From: Caballeronia megalochromosomata
GTDB taxonomy: Bacteria; Pseudomonadota; Gammaproteobacteria; Burkholderiales; Burkholderiaceae
Direction: 5' to 3'
DNA: 64,000 bases
Assembly: GCA_001580565.1 (NCBI GenBank)
Contig: LRBF01000032.1
Coordinates: 1 to 64,000, forward strand
Made by a program: the position numbers and the translations under genes. Under the pieces are notes generated by a model. That model searched no databases. It was not told the origin of the DNA and saw only the letters and a program-made list of their open reading frames with translations. Each line of letters starts with the position of its first letter. The stretch's first letter is position 1. Shown here piece by piece: positions 1 through 8,952 of this stretch.

Positions 1-85
1 CTTTGTTAGAGCGTTTTTGACCTCGCTCGCTGGATCCCGTTTTCGCGTCGGTTTATTAGCACTGCCCCTGTGCGGGGCGGCAGTC

Positions 86-111
86 ACTTTCTTTGCTGCT
101 GCAAAGAAAGT
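86..111. repeat. Perfect hairpin inside left repeat arm
   Basis: An 11-bp stem, ACTTTCTTTGC with GCAAAGAAAGT, encloses a TGCT loop. The equivalent hairpin is found in the right arm at 551-580. There is no T-run, so it is not a typical terminator. Confidence 0.75.
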
Positions 112-550
112 AACCAAAGAAACAGCTTGTCCCATCCAAAGTGCTTCACACCGGCCGCGGCACAGGCGATTGACCTAATGGCCCGGCTGTAGCGAGTGCC
201 CCCACAAAACTCACCGGGCTTGGATCGCGCACGGTCTGACTCATCGCGCCGCTCGCGTGGCTGGTTCAGCACGAAATAGCTTCGGCACAGCGCTACGCGC
301 TGCCGTGGGGTATGCGATGGAAACCAACGAAGAAGAAGCATGCGCCCCTCCCGATTGACCGGTCGGCCGCGAAGCGGGCCGGAGCCATTTCGTGCTGAAC
401 CAGTCACGCGCGCGTCACGATGTGGCGGACCGTGCGCGATCCAAGCCGCGCGAGTTTTGTGTGGGCACTCGCTACTGCCGGGCCATTAGGTCGATCGCCT
501 GTGCCGCGGCCGGTGTGAGGCACTTTGGATGGGAAAGCTGCTTTCTTTGC

Positions 551-580
551 CTACTTTCTTTGCAGCAGCAAAGAAAGTAG
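551..580. repeat. Perfect hairpin inside right repeat arm
   Basis: A 13-bp perfect stem (CTACTTTCTTTGC paired with GCAAAGAAAGTAG) encloses an AGCA loop. It sits about 75 bp past the ptsI stop codon. It could slow or stop ptsI transcription, but there is no T-tract on the ptsI strand. Confidence 0.75.
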
Positions 581-654
581 GTGCCGCCCCGCACAGGGGC
601 AACGCTAATAGACCGACGCGAAAACGGGATCCAACGAAAGCAAAAACAAGAACC

Positions 655-2415
655 CTAAATCTTCTGCAACGCAATCAACGCCGCCTGCAACTCAGCAGGC
701 TCATAAGCCGCGAGCACATCGGCAACCGGCTTCTCGAAAGCCTTCAGATTGGAACGCAAAATCTCCTGCTTCACGACAAGCAACTGACTCGGATGCATTG
801 AGAACTCAGTCAGCCCAAGCCCGAGCAAGAGCCGCGTAACGGCCGGATCACCCGCCATTTCCCCGCAAACCGAAACCGGCACCCCCGCGCGCTTCGCCTC
901 ACGCAGCGTGAACGCGATCAGATTCAGCACCGCCGGATGCAACGGATCGTAAAGATGCGCGACCGCGTTATCCGCACGATCAATCGCCAGCGTGTACTGA
1001 ATCAGATCGTTCGTCCCGATCGACAGAAAATCGAGCCGGCTCAAAAACAGCCGCACCGCGATAGCCGCAGCCGGAATCTCGATCATCGCGCCGACCTGAA
1101 CCTGGCGGTCATACGCGACGCCTTCCTCGTCCAGTTGACGCTTCGCCTCGCGGATCAGATCGAGCGTCTGATCGATCTCCTGCGCGTGCGCGAGCATCGG
1201 AATCAGGATCTTGGTCGGACCGAACGCCGACGCGCGCAGGATCGCCCGGAGCTGCGTGATGAACATCTGCGGCTCGGACAGGCTCCAGCGGATCGCGCGC
1301 AAGCCGAGCGCGGGATTGGGCGCGGTCTCGTAACCGTCGCCGCCGCTCATCGAATCGAGCGGCTTGTCCGCGCCGACGTCGATCGTGCGGATCGTCACCG
1401 GCTTGCCGTTCATCAGTTCGACCGCGCGCTTGTACGCCTCGAACTGCTCCTCTTCCTCCGGCAACTGATCCTTGTGGTTCATGAAGAGGAATTCAGTACG
1501 GAACAGGCCCACGCCCATCGCGCCCGCTTCGACGGCCACTTGCGCGTCATCCGGCAACTCGATGTTCGCGCATAGCTCGATTTTCGTGCCACAGAGCGTC
1601 TGCGTCGGCGAAAACTTCAGGCGCTGGAGCTTGCGCTGTTCGAGCACCTTCTCGCTTTGCCGGTACGAATACTCTTCGAGGACGATCGGCGCCGGATCGA
1701 CGATGACGATGCCATGATCACCGTCGACGATGATGAGATCGTTCTGGCGAATCAGCGCGCTCGCCTGCTGCACGCCCACCGACGCCGGAATGCCGAGACT
1801 GCGCGCGACGATCGCCGTGTGCGACGTGCGGCCGCCGAGATCGGTCACGAAGCCCTTGAACGCCTGCGTCTTGAACTGCAGCATGTCCGCCGGCGCGATA
1901 TCGTGCGCGACGACGATCATCTCGTTGTGACCGTTGCTCGCGGCCGTGTGCACGACGAGCGACGCGGCCGTCGGCGCGCCCGCGAGCGCCTTCAAAAGAC
2001 GCTCGACGACCTGCTCGACGTCCGCCTTGCGTTCACGCAGGTATTCGTCCTCGATTTCGTCGAAATAGCCGCCGAGGATTTCCAGTTGCTCCGTGAGCGC
2101 CCACTCGACGTTGTAGCGGCGCGTGCGGATCAGATCGATGGTTTCCTGCACGAGCATGGCGTCGTTCAGGATCATCGTGTGAACATTGATGAACGCGCTC
2201 ATTTCGCTGGGCGCGTCGGCGGAAAGATCTTCGCGCAGCGCTTCGAGTTCCGCGAGCACGCCCGCCTGCGCCGCGTGAAAACGGGCGATTTCAGCGTCGA
2301 TCTGATCGGGTTCGATCAGATAGTGGTCTACGTCGAGCGCTGCCGGCGCGATCAGGTACGCACGCCCAATGGCGATGCCGCGCGAGACGGGAATTCCATG
2401 CAGCGTGAAAGACAC
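655..2415 (-). CDS. ptsI: Phosphoenolpyruvate-protein phosphotransferase (PTS enzyme I)
   Basis: Enzyme I takes phosphate from phosphoenolpyruvate and passes it to HPr, the first step of the PTS phosphorelay in the cytoplasm. The protein is 586 aa, close to the usual 575. The active-site histidine is near residue 199 in the motif GGRTSHTAIVARSLGIP. The PEP-binding C-terminal barrel carries the signature DFLSIGTNDLIQYTLAIDR. I chose the GTG start at 2415 because AGAGGAGGTGC lies just upstream and the protein then begins SFTLHGIPVSRG, as in the family; an upstream in-frame extension has no such support. It is the third gene of an EIIA-ptsH-ptsI set. With no sugar permease nearby it probably serves a regulatory PTS, which is inference from beta-proteobacterial practice. 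Confidence 0.96.
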   Translation of the reverse strand: MSFTLHGIPVSRGIAIGRAYLIAPAALDVDHYLIEPDQIDAEIARFHAAQAGVLAELEALREDLSADAPSEMSAFINVHTMILNDAMLVQETIDLIRTRRYNVEWALTEQLEILGGYFDEIEDEYLRERKADVEQVVERLLKALAGAPTAASLVVHTAASNGHNEMIVVAHDIAPADMLQFKTQAFKGFVTDLGGRTSHTAIVARSLGIPASVGVQQASALIRQNDLIIVDGDHGIVIVDPAPIVLEEYSYRQSEKVLEQRKLQRLKFSPTQTLCGTKIELCANIELPDDAQVAVEAGAMGVGLFRTEFLFMNHKDQLPEEEEQFEAYKRAVELMNGKPVTIRTIDVGADKPLDSMSGGDGYETAPNPALGLRAIRWSLSEPQMFITQLRAILRASAFGPTKILIPMLAHAQEIDQTLDLIREAKRQLDEEGVAYDRQVQVGAMIEIPAAAIAVRLFLSRLDFLSIGTNDLIQYTLAIDRADNAVAHLYDPLHPAVLNLIAFTLREAKRAGVPVSVCGEMAGDPAVTRLLLGLGLTEFSMHPSQLLVVKQEILRSNLKAFEKPVADVLAAYEPAELQAALIALQKI

Positions 2416-2636
2416 GCGCACCTCCTCTAATTTTGATTGTCGCGGTCTGTCAGGAGCCCCCTCGGCGGGCGCAAACCGCGCGTCCATTATAAGTTCGATT
2501 GCCGTGGTAAGTCCCTGAACACACTGTCGCGACAGGGCCGGAACGGTTGCACGAAATTACGCGAACGCGTGGTGCGGATACGAAAAAGCCGCGTCGATGC
2601 GCGGCTCTTCGATGAATGTGCCCGGCAGCGAAGCGT

Positions 2637-2906
2637 TTACTGCCCTTCCCCGAACTTGTCGGCGATCAGGCCGAGAATCGCCTGCATGGCTTCGGCTTCG
2701 TCGGAGCCTTCGGTTTCGATCGTCACCGTGCTGCCGATGCCCGCCGCAAGCATCATCACGCCCATGATGCTCTTCGCGTTGATCCGGCGGCCGTTGCGGC
2801 TCATCCAGATCTCGCATTGAAAATTGCCCGCCAGTTGTGTGAGCTTGGCCGATGCGCGTGCGTGGAGCCCCAGCTTGTTCACGATTGTTGTTTCTTGTTG
2901 CAGCAT
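2637..2906 (-). CDS. ptsH: Phosphocarrier protein HPr
   Basis: HPr accepts phosphate from enzyme I and hands it to EIIA proteins. The 89-aa protein has the expected size. The phosphorylated histidine is His15 in LGLHARASAK, and the regulatory serine region is seen at Ser46 in NAKSIMGVMMLA. It lies 36 bp after the EIIA gene and 221 bp before the ptsI start. The ptsH-ptsI gap contains no gene that I can support. Confidence 0.96.
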   Translation of the reverse strand: MLQQETTIVNKLGLHARASAKLTQLAGNFQCEIWMSRNGRRINAKSIMGVMMLAAGIGSTVTIETEGSDEAEAMQAILGLIADKFGEGQ

Positions 2907-2942
2907 GATGCTCCGAAGCGCTAGATGGTGAATTGAGCGGCG

Positions 2943-3431
2943 TCAGTGACTGGCGGCCTTGGCGCTGACGAGATCCGCGCTCGCCGAGCATGCCGGATCG
3001 GGCGAGCCGGCGGCCTTCGTCGCGAGGGCGCAGGGATTGAGCGGCGTGGACGAATCCAGCTCCTGGATGCCCTTCGAGCCGCCCTGCAGGATTTTTTCGG
3101 TGAGCGTGTCGAGCGGGGTCGCGCGGTAGCAGACGGCGCGCACCAGCATCGGCAGATTGCAGCCGGCGAGCACGCGCACGTCGGTGTCGTGCAGGCTCGC
3201 CGCGATGTTCGCGGGCGTTGCGCCGAAGACGTCGGTGAGCACGATCGCGCCGTTGTCTTCCTTCAGACGATCGATTTCGGAGCGCGCGAACGCACGCACC
3301 TCGACCGGATCGCAGTCCGGCGACACATCGATGACGCCGATGCGCGCCGGCAGACCGCCGTAGATGTGCGCCACGCACTCACGGAGCGCGGTGGCGAAAG
3401 GTGCATGCGCGATGATCAGGATGCCAGCCAT
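2943..3431 (-). CDS. PTS EIIA component, mannose (Man) family
   Basis: This 162-aa protein has the EIIA-Man fold pattern: it begins MAGILIIAHAPFATAL, with the phospho-accepting His at residue 9, and contains the conserved DVFGATPANIA segment. The family receives phosphate from HPr. In beta-proteobacteria such stand-alone proteins are usually linked to regulation rather than sugar import. The ATG at 3431 is chosen because it puts the beta-strand and active-site His at the N-terminus; a TTG eight codons upstream is possible. The last 40 residues are rich in Ala and Ser and look like a variable tail. It is first in the apparent EIIA-ptsH-ptsI operon. Confidence 0.88.
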   Translation of the reverse strand: MAGILIIAHAPFATALRECVAHIYGGLPARIGVIDVSPDCDPVEVRAFARSEIDRLKEDNGAIVLTDVFGATPANIAASLHDTDVRVLAGCNLPMLVRAVCYRATPLDTLTEKILQGGSKGIQELDSSTPLNPCALATKAAGSPDPACSASADLVSAKAASH

Positions 3432-3719
3432 GTCAGGATATTGCCCCAGCGACAATTTAGCGACAAAAATCAGACGATAACGTCAGAGTTCGCTCGAAAA
3501 GCGCGCGAGCGGCGCGGAACACAACACTAACGTGGATGCTGGCCGGGCGGAAATCAACCGCCTTCCAGTTCCATTACCCCAAGCCTGCGCCTCGATGCTT
3601 AATCGTGCTTTAAGACGTGATTGCGCCCTAAAACCGGCAAGCGACGGGAAGTCAATTGTAACAGTCCCGCCGAGGTGAGTTTGGCGCGATGTCCGCGCGC
3701 GTTCCGTTCGTCGGCAGAC

Positions 3720-4676
3720 TCAGCCGGCTGCGCGTTCGAGCGCGTCGATGAACATGCCGGCGACGTCGAAGCCCGTCTGATCCATGATCTCGCGGAAACA
3801 CGTCGGGCTCGTGACGTTGACTTCGGTGAGGTAATCGCCGATCGCGTCCAGCCCGGCAAGCAGCAAGCCGCGCGCTTGCAGCACCGGCCCGAGCGTTTCG
3901 GCGATTTCACGATCGCGCGCCGAGAGCGGCTGCGCGCGGCCGAGACCGCCCGCCGCGAGATTGCCGCGCACCTCGCTGCCTTGCGGAATGCGCGCGAGTG
4001 AGTACGGCACGGGCTGGCCGCCGATCACGAGAATGCGCTTGTCGCCGTCCGTGATCTCGGGAATGAACCGCTGCGCCATCACCGTGCGCGCGCCGTCCTC
4101 CGACAGCATCTCGACGATGGAGCCGAGATTCATGCCGTCCGCCTTCACGCGGAACACGCCCATGCCGCCCATGCCGTCGAGCGGCTTCAGGATCACGTCG
4201 CCGTGCTCGGCGTGGAAGGCGCGCAGGCGCGCGGCGTCGCGCGTGACGAGCGTCGGCGTGACGAACTGCGGCCATTCCGCGATGGCGAGCTTCTCCGAGT
4301 GATCGCGGATCGCCTGCGGCTTGTTGAAGACGCGCGCACCGTTGCGCTCCGCGATTTCCAGCAGCCAGGTCGAATTCACGTATTCGAGGTCGAACGGCGG
4401 GTCCTTGCGCATCAGCACGGCATCGAAATGCGTGAGCGGCAGATGCTCCGCCTGCTCGGCCGCGTACCACGGCCAGCGGTCGCTGTTCGCCTCGTCGCCG
4501 ACGATCGCAATGCGCCGCACGCCCGCCTCGACCCGGGCGCCCGTCCACGCGAGATGCTGCGGCTCGCACGCGTAGAGCACGTGGCCGCGCCGCGCGGCCT
4601 CGGCCATCATCGCGTAGGTCGTGTCCTTGTAGATCTTGAAGCGATCGAGCGGGTCGGCGATAAAGAGGATGTTCAT
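3720..4676 (-). CDS. gshB: Glutathione synthetase
   Basis: GshB joins gamma-glutamylcysteine and glycine using ATP to make glutathione in the cytoplasm. The 318-aa length matches the enterobacterial enzyme (316). It starts [13 protein letters not shown] and carries the ATP-grasp elements [17 protein letters not shown] and, near the C-terminus, [18 protein letters not shown], which holds metal and ATP ligands. It follows gshA by 52 bp on the same strand, so the two are probably co-transcribed. The 288 bp between this gene and the EIIA gene show no gene. Confidence 0.96.
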   Translation of the reverse strand: MNILFIADPLDRFKIYKDTTYAMMAEAARRGHVLYACEPQHLAWTGARVEAGVRRIAIVGDEANSDRWPWYAAEQAEHLPLTHFDAVLMRKDPPFDLEYVNSTWLLEIAERNGARVFNKPQAIRDHSEKLAIAEWPQFVTPTLVTRDAARLRAFHAEHGDVILKPLDGMGGMGVFRVKADGMNLGSIVEMLSEDGARTVMAQRFIPEITDGDKRILVIGGQPVPYSLARIPQGSEVRGNLAAGGLGRAQPLSARDREIAETLGPVLQARGLLLAGLDAIGDYLTEVNVTSPTCFREIMDQTGFDVAGMFIDALERAAG

Positions 4677-4728
4677 GACAATTCGCTAGTTCGGTGCGCG
4701 GCCTGCGAGCTTACCGCAAGCCGCCGGA

Positions 4729-6018
4729 TCACACCTGAATCGCTTCAGGATCGGTCTTTTCGAGTTCGACCGATGCCGCCAGCAGTCCGAGCCGCGCGAC
4801 CACGCCGTACATGTAGAAGCGGTTCGGCGGCGCGGCGCCAGGCTTGGCGTGCGTGTCGGGAAGCGCCGTGTGCTCGAAACCGAGCGGCACGAAATGCATG
4901 CCCGGCGCGTTGAGGTTCTGGTCGCGCTCGCGCGAGTCGTGCACGCGATAGAAACCGCCCACGACATACCGGTCGATCATGTACACCACCGGCTCGGCGA
5001 CCGCATTCTCCACGCGCTCGAACGTATGCACGCCTTCCTGCACGATCACGTCGTGGACTTGCAGTCCTTCCTTCGCGTCGTTCATCTTCGTGCGCTCGCG
5101 CTTGGTCAACGCGGCGACCTCGCTCGCGTCGTGCACGGTCATCACGCCCTTTCCGTAAGTGCCGGCGTCCGCCTTGATCACGACATACGGACGCTCGCTG
5201 ATACCGTACTCACGATACTTCTTCGCGATCTTCTTGAGCACGCCGTCGATGGCCTCGGCGAGCGCCTGCTCACCGATGCGCGCTTCGTAATCCACGCCTT
5301 CCACGTGCGCGAAATACGGATTCACCATCCACGGATCGATTTCGACGAGCTTCGAAAACTTCTTCGCGACGTCGTCATAGCAGGAGAAATGCGTCGACTT
5401 GCGGCGCACGGCCCAGCCGGCGTGCAGCGGCGGCAGCAGATACTGCTCGTGCAGATTCTCCAGCACATGCGGAATGCCGGCGGAGAGATCGTTGTTGAGC
5501 AGGATCGAACAGGGATCGAAGTTCTTCAGGCCCAGACGCCGCGGCGTGCGTTCGAGCGGCTCCAGCACGATTTTCTGGCCATCCGCGAGCGCGATGGTCA
5601 CCGGACCGTGGATGTTCTCGTCGAGCGTGCCGAAGCGGATATTGAGTCCGGCCTGCCGCATGATCAGCGCGAGACGCGCGACGTTCTCGAGATAAAACGC
5701 GTTGCGCGTGTGACGCTCGGGAATGACGAGCAGATTCTTCGCGTCCGGGCAGATTTTCTCGATGGACGCCATCGCCGCCTGCACCGCGAGCGGCAGCACT
5801 TCCTGCGGCAGATTGTTGAATCCGCCGGGAAAAAGATTGGTGTCGACGGGCGCGAGCTTGAACCCCGCGTTGCGCAGATCGACCGAACAGTAAAACGGCG
5901 GCGTATGTTCTTGCCATTCGAGCCGGAACCACCGCTCGATAGCAGGCATGGCCTCGAGAATTTTCCGCTCGAGGTCGAGCAGCGGGCCACTTAACGCCGT
6001 AACTAGGTGCGGAACCAT
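4729..6018 (-). CDS. gshA: Glutamate-cysteine ligase (Acidithiobacillus-type)
   Basis: This is the first enzyme of glutathione synthesis, forming gamma-glutamylcysteine. The 429-aa protein belongs to the unusual family first defined in Acidithiobacillus and common in beta-proteobacteria, which shows little resemblance to E. coli GshA. Recognisable parts are FYCSVDLRNAGFKLAPVDT near residue 45, the run VIKADAGTYGKGVMTV that looks like an ATP-grasp loop, and VVYMIDRYVVGGFYRVH. Its position directly upstream of gshB supports the assignment. The ribosome-binding site before the ATG at 6018 is weak, but the N-terminus fits the family. Confidence 0.93.
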   Translation of the reverse strand: MVPHLVTALSGPLLDLERKILEAMPAIERWFRLEWQEHTPPFYCSVDLRNAGFKLAPVDTNLFPGGFNNLPQEVLPLAVQAAMASIEKICPDAKNLLVIPERHTRNAFYLENVARLALIMRQAGLNIRFGTLDENIHGPVTIALADGQKIVLEPLERTPRRLGLKNFDPCSILLNNDLSAGIPHVLENLHEQYLLPPLHAGWAVRRKSTHFSCYDDVAKKFSKLVEIDPWMVNPYFAHVEGVDYEARIGEQALAEAIDGVLKKIAKKYREYGISERPYVVIKADAGTYGKGVMTVHDASEVAALTKRERTKMNDAKEGLQVHDVIVQEGVHTFERVENAVAEPVVYMIDRYVVGGFYRVHDSRERDQNLNAPGMHFVPLGFEHTALPDTHAKPGAAPPNRFYMYGVVARLGLLAASVELEKTDPEAIQV

Positions 6019-6202
6019 TGATTACTCGCGGTGCGTTGCATGGGACCAGCGTCGGGCAATCAAACGCCGACTCTGGCCGACATGGGGACGAAAGATTGTA
6101 GAGCAATTGCTTTGCCTAATTGGGTATGAACCGCCAATTGACAAGGTTTCCCGGCCCTCACCGCGCCGGCGTTCGACGAAAACCCGACGAAAGCCTGCAG
6201 CG

Positions 6203-6229
6203 AAAAAAATGCCCGCCATGAAGGCGGGC
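6203..6229 (-). terminator. Intrinsic terminator of glnK-amtB
   Basis: Read on the minus strand, a 7-bp GC stem (GCCCGCC with GGCGGGC, 5-nt loop) is followed by ATTTTTTTC. It lies about 70 bp past the amtB stop, the right place to end the glnK-amtB transcript. Confidence 0.88.
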
Positions 6230-6298
6230 AAAGTCGCTGCGCTCGTTCCTTGCGTCGCGCCGGACGCCCTCTCGCGGCGTCCGGCTGCGACGAACTCG

Positions 6299-7774
6299 TT
6301 ATTCGACGTGCTCGCCGTGCAGCGTGACGTCGAGACCTTCGCGTTCCTGTTCTTCCGTGACACGCAGGCCCATGGTCATGTCGATGATCTTCAGCAACAC
6401 GAAGCTGACGACGCCGCTGTAGACCAGCGTGACGAGCACGCCCTTCGCCTGCACGAGCACGCTGCCGTCGAAACCGCCGATATCCTTCACCGCGAACACG
6501 CCCGTCAGCAGCGCGCCGATGATCCCGCCCACGCCGTGCACGCCGAACGCGTCGAGCGAGTCGTCGTAGTTGAACTTGTGCTTGAGCCACGTCGCCGACC
6601 AGAAGCAGACCACGCCCGCGACGATGCCGATCACGATGGCGCCCGTCACGCCGACGAAGCCCGATGCCGGCGTCACCGCCACCAGGCCCGCGACCGCGCC
6701 CGAAATGATGCCGAGCACCGACGGCTTGCCCTTCGTGATCCATTCCGCGAACATCCAGCCGAAGGCGGCGAATGCGGTGGCGATCTGCGTCGTGAGCATC
6801 GCGAAGCCGGCACGGCCGTCAGCCGCGACCGCCGAACCCGCGTTGAAGCCGAACCAGCCCACCCACAGCATCGATGCGCCGATCAGCGAGAGCACGAGGT
6901 TGTGCGGCGCCATCACTTCGCGGCCGTAGCCGACGCGCTTGCCGAGCACCAGACAGCACATCAGGCCCGCGATACCGGCGTTGATGTGAACCACCGTGCC
7001 GCCAGCGAAGTCGAGCACGCCTGCCGTCGCGAGCCAGCCGGTCGGTTCCCAGACCATGTGCGCGATCGGCGAGTAGACGATCAGCGACCACAGCGCCATG
7101 AACACGAGCATCGCCGAGAACTTCATGCGGTCAGCGAATGCGCCGGTGATAAGCGCCGGGGTGATGATCGCGAACGTCAGCTGGAACGCGAAGTAGACCG
7201 ACTCCGGAATGGTCGTGGCGAGGTGGCTCACGGTGAGCGTGGTCGCCTTGTCGCCCTTGATGTAGGCCAGGCCGTGCAGGAACACGCGCGAGAAGCCGCC
7301 GATGAACGACCCGCCCGGCGTGAACGCGATGCTGTAGCCGACGACGGTCCAGAGAATCGTCACGAGACAGCAGATCGCGAAGCTCTGCATCGCCGTGGCG
7401 AGCACGTTCTTCTTGCGCACCATGCCGGCGTAGAAGAGCGCGAGACCCGGGATCGTCATGAACAGCACGAGGGCGACCGAGGTGAGCATCCAGGCGGTGT
7501 CGCCCGAGCTGATCTTGGACGAATCGATCATGACAGGTTCGGTCGGCGCGGCGGGCGCGGCATCCGACGCGCCCGACGCTGCCGCTGCCGCCGATGCGGC
7601 GTCGGCGGACGAGGCCATCGCTGTATTGGCGGAGGCCGGTGCACTTGCGGCGGTGTCGGACGACGCGGGTGCCGAGGCAGCGGCCGGAGCGGACGCATCC
7701 TGGGCGAGAGCGGTGCCGACATTCGCGCCGACCAGCGCGCCCGCCACCAACAGTGACATCAAAAAGTTACGCAT
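6299..7774 (-). CDS. amtB: Ammonium transporter
   Basis: AmtB is the inner-membrane ammonium channel. The 491-aa protein starts MRNFLMSLLVAGALVG with a signal peptide ending near ALA. An Ala/Ser-rich linker of about 50 residues comes next, a common feature of long proteobacterial AmtB proteins, then eleven hydrophobic segments. The conserved FYAGMVRKKNVLATAM and the two pore histidines (in VVHINAG and FGVHGVGG) are present. I chose the ATG at 7774, preceded by AAGAGGAACC, over an ATG eight codons upstream. It follows glnK by 31 bp and is expected to be bound and blocked by GlnK when nitrogen is plentiful. Confidence 0.95.
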   Translation of the reverse strand: MRNFLMSLLVAGALVGANVGTALAQDASAPAAASAPASSDTAASAPASANTAMASSADAASAAAAASGASDAAPAAPTEPVMIDSSKISSGDTAWMLTSVALVLFMTIPGLALFYAGMVRKKNVLATAMQSFAICCLVTILWTVVGYSIAFTPGGSFIGGFSRVFLHGLAYIKGDKATTLTVSHLATTIPESVYFAFQLTFAIITPALITGAFADRMKFSAMLVFMALWSLIVYSPIAHMVWEPTGWLATAGVLDFAGGTVVHINAGIAGLMCCLVLGKRVGYGREVMAPHNLVLSLIGASMLWVGWFGFNAGSAVAADGRAGFAMLTTQIATAFAAFGWMFAEWITKGKPSVLGIISGAVAGLVAVTPASGFVGVTGAIVIGIVAGVVCFWSATWLKHKFNYDDSLDAFGVHGVGGIIGALLTGVFAVKDIGGFDGSVLVQAKGVLVTLVYSGVVSFVLLKIIDMTMGLRVTEEQEREGLDVTLHGEHVE

Positions 7775-7805
7775 TCTTCTGGTTCCTCTTATCGCCAATT
7801 TCTTG

Positions 7806-8204
<399 letters not shown>

Positions 8205-8266
8205 CTACCGCGACGTCTGCCCTGCCGGGCCGCTCAGAGAAAGGTTCAGAAAAGGTCCGCGGCAGT

Positions 8267-8284
8267 TATGCAACTCGTATGCCA
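8267..8284 (-). promoter_or_regulatory. Sigma-54 (RpoN) promoter for glnK-amtB
   Basis: On the minus strand the sequence TGGCATACGAGTTGCATA contains the invariant GG and GC of a -24/-12 promoter with exactly 10 bases between them, close to the consensus TGGCAC-N5-TTGC. It lies about 125 bp before the glnK start. Confidence 0.85.
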
Positions 8285-8352
8285 TGCGAGTGTTTATGCG
8301 GGTTTCGGCGATTTACGGAAAGCTTTCTTCGTAGGGGTCGGCCGAACGGCCA

Positions 8353-8367
8353 ACGTGCGCCGCACGT
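8353..8367. promoter_or_regulatory. 15-bp perfect palindrome upstream of glnK
   Basis: The sequence ACGTGCGCCGCACGT is a perfect palindrome around a central C. It lies about 70 bp upstream of the sigma-54 promoter, in the zone where an activator could bind. It does not match the NtrC consensus well, so its role is open. Confidence 0.35.
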
Positions 8368-8559
8368 GCTGGCGCCGGGGTGTGTTCGTTGCTAGAGTGG
8401 TCTGGAGGTCCCGCAAAAAGGGGCATGGGCGGACAACGCGAGGGCGCGGCAGCGCTAAAATCGCGGCGCCTCTGAGGTGCCTCGGGACGTGTCGGCGTAT
8501 TCGGCGGCGCGCACCAATATCGAACATTCGATACTTCGGGGCACTGACCTAACAATGAA

Positions 8560-8576
8560 TGCACTATTTTTGTGCA
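8560..8576. promoter_or_regulatory. NtrC-type binding site
   Basis: TGCACTATTTTTGTGCA has the two perfect half-sites TGCAC and GTGCA with seven bases between them, as in enterobacterial NtrC enhancers. It lies about 275 bp upstream of the glnK sigma-54 promoter and ends 14 bp before the ubiK start codon. It may act at a distance on glnK, or repress or activate ubiK. The rest of 8145-8559 holds no gene that I can support. Confidence 0.75.
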
Positions 8577-8590
8577 AGAAGGGAGAAACG

Positions 8591-8857
8591 ATGAAGCAGC
8601 CCAACGACGTTTTCAACGATTTACAGCAAAAGATGAGCGAGCTCTTCAAGAACTCGCCGGCGAAAGACGTCGAAAAGAACATGAAGGCGATGCTCTCGCA
8701 GGGGTTCTCGAAGCTGGATCTCGTGACGCGCGAGGAATTCGACACGCAGACGCAAGTGCTCGTGCGCACGCGCGCCCGGCTGGAGGAACTCGAGAAGCGC
8801 GTCGCGCAACTGGAGCAGCGGCTCGCGGGCGGAAGCCCCAGCACCACGCAGGACTAG
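8591..8857 (+). CDS. ubiK: Ubiquinone biosynthesis accessory factor (BMFP family)
   Basis: UbiK (formerly YqiC) is a small coiled-coil accessory factor for aerobic ubiquinone synthesis. The 88-aa product starts MKQPNDVFNDLQQKMSEL. The second half, about residues 45-78, is a heptad-like coiled coil (REEFDTQTQVLVRTRARLEE). The ATG at 8591 is preceded by AAGGGAGAAACG. An in-frame ATG at 8555 lies upstream but has no such site and would overlap the NtrC site. It is divergent from glnK-amtB and precedes comM, a common order in this group. Confidence 0.88.
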   Translation: MKQPNDVFNDLQQKMSELFKNSPAKDVEKNMKAMLSQGFSKLDLVTREEFDTQTQVLVRTRARLEELEKRVAQLEQRLAGGSPSTTQD

Positions 8858-8952
8858 GCGCCACGCCTGGTCCTTTCGCATACCTCGGCTAGCGAGCCGT
8901 GAGTTTCTAGTTCTATTGCCGGCGCGCTCGGCGCGCCGTTTCAGGTGAAATC

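Larger units (their letters stand above)
31..633. repeat. Large imperfect inverted repeat (two ~250-bp arms)
   Basis: The left arm, about 31-279, reappears as its reverse complement at about 386-633. The two differ by scattered substitutions only. The arms face each other across roughly 105 bp. Both contain the stretch GATCCCGTTTTCGCG, a CTGTGCGGGGC box and a CTTTCTTTGC hairpin. Short reading frames run through both arms on both strands, but their similarity follows the DNA repeat and they have no ribosome-binding context, so I do not call genes. I see nothing else in 1-654. It lies just downstream of ptsI and may be a dispersed intergenic repeat family of this genus; that is inference. Confidence 0.8.

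Noticed and set aside
937..2430. Long plus-strand open frames opposite ptsI
   Set aside because: They are shadows of a GC-rich gene: Arg-rich, no motifs, no ribosome-binding sites, while ptsI on the other strand has full family motifs.
5948..7756. 602-codon plus-strand frame opposite gshA and amtB
   Set aside because: Very rich in Arg, His, Asp and Glu, with no recognisable domain; it spans two known genes and a terminator on the other strand.
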